From Bacteroidota bacterium (GTDB lineage: Bacteria; Bacteroidota; Bacteroidia; B-17B0; Aurantibacillaceae): 33,688 nt of DNA. The notes below the pieces were generated by a model. It did not search any database. It had not been told where the DNA came from and worked only from the letters and a program-made list of their open reading frames with translations. This document shows, piece by piece, positions 33,255 through 33,688 of this stretch (position 1 is the stretch's first letter; every line of letters begins with the position of its first letter). Where the stretch lies: contig JANYGR010000315.1 in assembly GCA_025359355.1 (NCBI GenBank), positions 1 to 33,688 on the forward strand, in the 5' to 3' direction. The position numbers were made by a program, and so were the translations under genes.

Positions 33255-33688
33255 ATGGCAAACGAAATATTAGAAGAACATATTAATAAGGATTACGAGT
33301 GGGGTTTTACAACCAACATTGATGCAGATGAAGCTCCTAAAGGGTTAAACGAAGACATTATTCGTTTTATTTCAGCTAAAAAAAATGAGCCAGAATGGAT
33401 GTTAGAATTCCGTTTAAAAGCATTTCGTAATTGGCAAAATATGGTAGAGCCTACTTGGGCTCATGTGTCGTATAAAAAACCTGATTTTCAAGATATCATT
33501 TATTACTCTGCACCTAAACCAAAAAAAGAATTGGCGAGCTTAGACGAAGTAGATCCTGAATTATTAAAAACCTTTGAAAAGCTTGGTATTTCTTTAGAAG
33601 AACAAAAACGCTTAAGTGGTGTGCAAAGCAATATTGCTGTTGACATTGTATTTGATAGTGTTTCGGTAAAAACAACCTTTAAAGAAAC
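33255..33688 (+). CDS. sufB: Fe-S cluster assembly scaffold SufB, 3' end cut by window edge
   Basis: The frame opens at ATG 33255 and stays open to the window end (144 codons visible of about 480). The start MANEILEEHINKDYEWGFTTN and the sequence ISAKKNEPEWMLEFRLKAFRNW (about 48-69), VSYKKPDFQDIIYYSAPKPK (about 81-100) and LGISLEEQKRLSG (about 119-131) are characteristic of SufB. With SufC and SufD it forms the scaffold on which Fe-S clusters are built. It follows the A-type carrier gene, and the rest of the suf operon presumably lies to the right. Confidence 0.95.
   Translation, partial: MANEILEEHINKDYEWGFTTNIDADEAPKGLNEDIIRFISAKKNEPEWMLEFRLKAFRNWQNMVEPTWAHVSYKKPDFQDIIYYSAPKPKKELASLDEVDPELLKTFEKLGISLEEQKRLSGVQSNIAVDIVFDSVSVKTTFKE

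Noticed and set aside
1..33688. tRNA genes, rRNA genes, CRISPR arrays, transposases, integrases or phage genes
   Set aside because: None was found by eye: no TTCGANTCC-type arms in a clover-leaf context, no regularly spaced repeats, and no DDE, HUH or tyrosine-recombinase protein.

Overview
The window is AT-rich DNA from a member of the Bacteroidota, probably Flavobacteriales or a close relative. The evidence is the type IX secretion (T9SS) gene set (PorP/SprF proteins, PKD-rich proteins with gliding-motility-type C-terminal domains, an OmpA/TPR/PD40 protein), proteins resembling DUF6341 and DUF6427, the near absence of Shine-Dalgarno sites, and promoter-like TTTG / TAnnTTTG pairs. I see no tRNA, rRNA, CRISPR array, transposase or phage gene. 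It looks like ordinary chromosome with a few accessory patches.

Layout. 1-3462 (minus): the start of an unrecognised secreted protein, pyruvate kinase, and a FucP-type sugar transporter. 3606-5358 (plus): an RlmI-like methyltransferase and an outer-membrane beta-barrel protein. 5375-15846 (minus): a T9SS cell-surface locus. Read 5' to 3' it runs giant adhesin (1346 aa), PorP/SprF, then a second adhesin (572 aa), PorP/SprF, and an OmpA-family protein. Between the two adhesin/PorP pairs lie an orphaned copy of a porP 3' end and a small plus-strand gene flanked by the resulting direct repeats. 15912-17187: a divergent pair of conserved membrane proteins. 17191-17342: a structured inverted-repeat element between convergent genes. 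17340-18331: DUF3109 and AhpD-like proteins. 18348-22844 (minus): one MBOAT acyltransferase and two SGNH hydrolases, probably an O-acetylation unit for an envelope polymer. 23035-25921 (plus): PAP2-like membrane protein, SDR and CapA-like protein. 26029-27750 (plus): deoxynucleoside kinase, SiaB-like kinase, haem-binding protein. 27758-32509 (minus): a type III polyketide synthase cluster. 32859-33688 (plus): the start of a suf operon (SufA-like protein, SufB).

How the genes work together. The T9SS locus encodes secreted proteins whose type-B C-terminal domains are expected to need the PorP/SprF protein encoded directly downstream, plus an envelope OmpA-like protein whose usual peptidoglycan-contact Asp is replaced by Ser. 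The minus-strand cluster at 27.7-32.5 kb has tightly overlapping genes for a UbiA prenyltransferase, a type III PKS, a SAM methyltransferase, an FAD oxidoreductase and a YceI lipid-binding protein. These are the parts needed to build, methylate, oxidise and prenylate a phenolic or quinone lipid and carry it in the periplasm. It ends in an RDD-family gene that is frameshifted in an A-tract and lacks its usual N-terminus.

The best candidates for something undescribed are the prenylated-polyketide cluster, the porP remnant with its inserted gene, and the structured intergenic elements. All need database searches that could not be run here.
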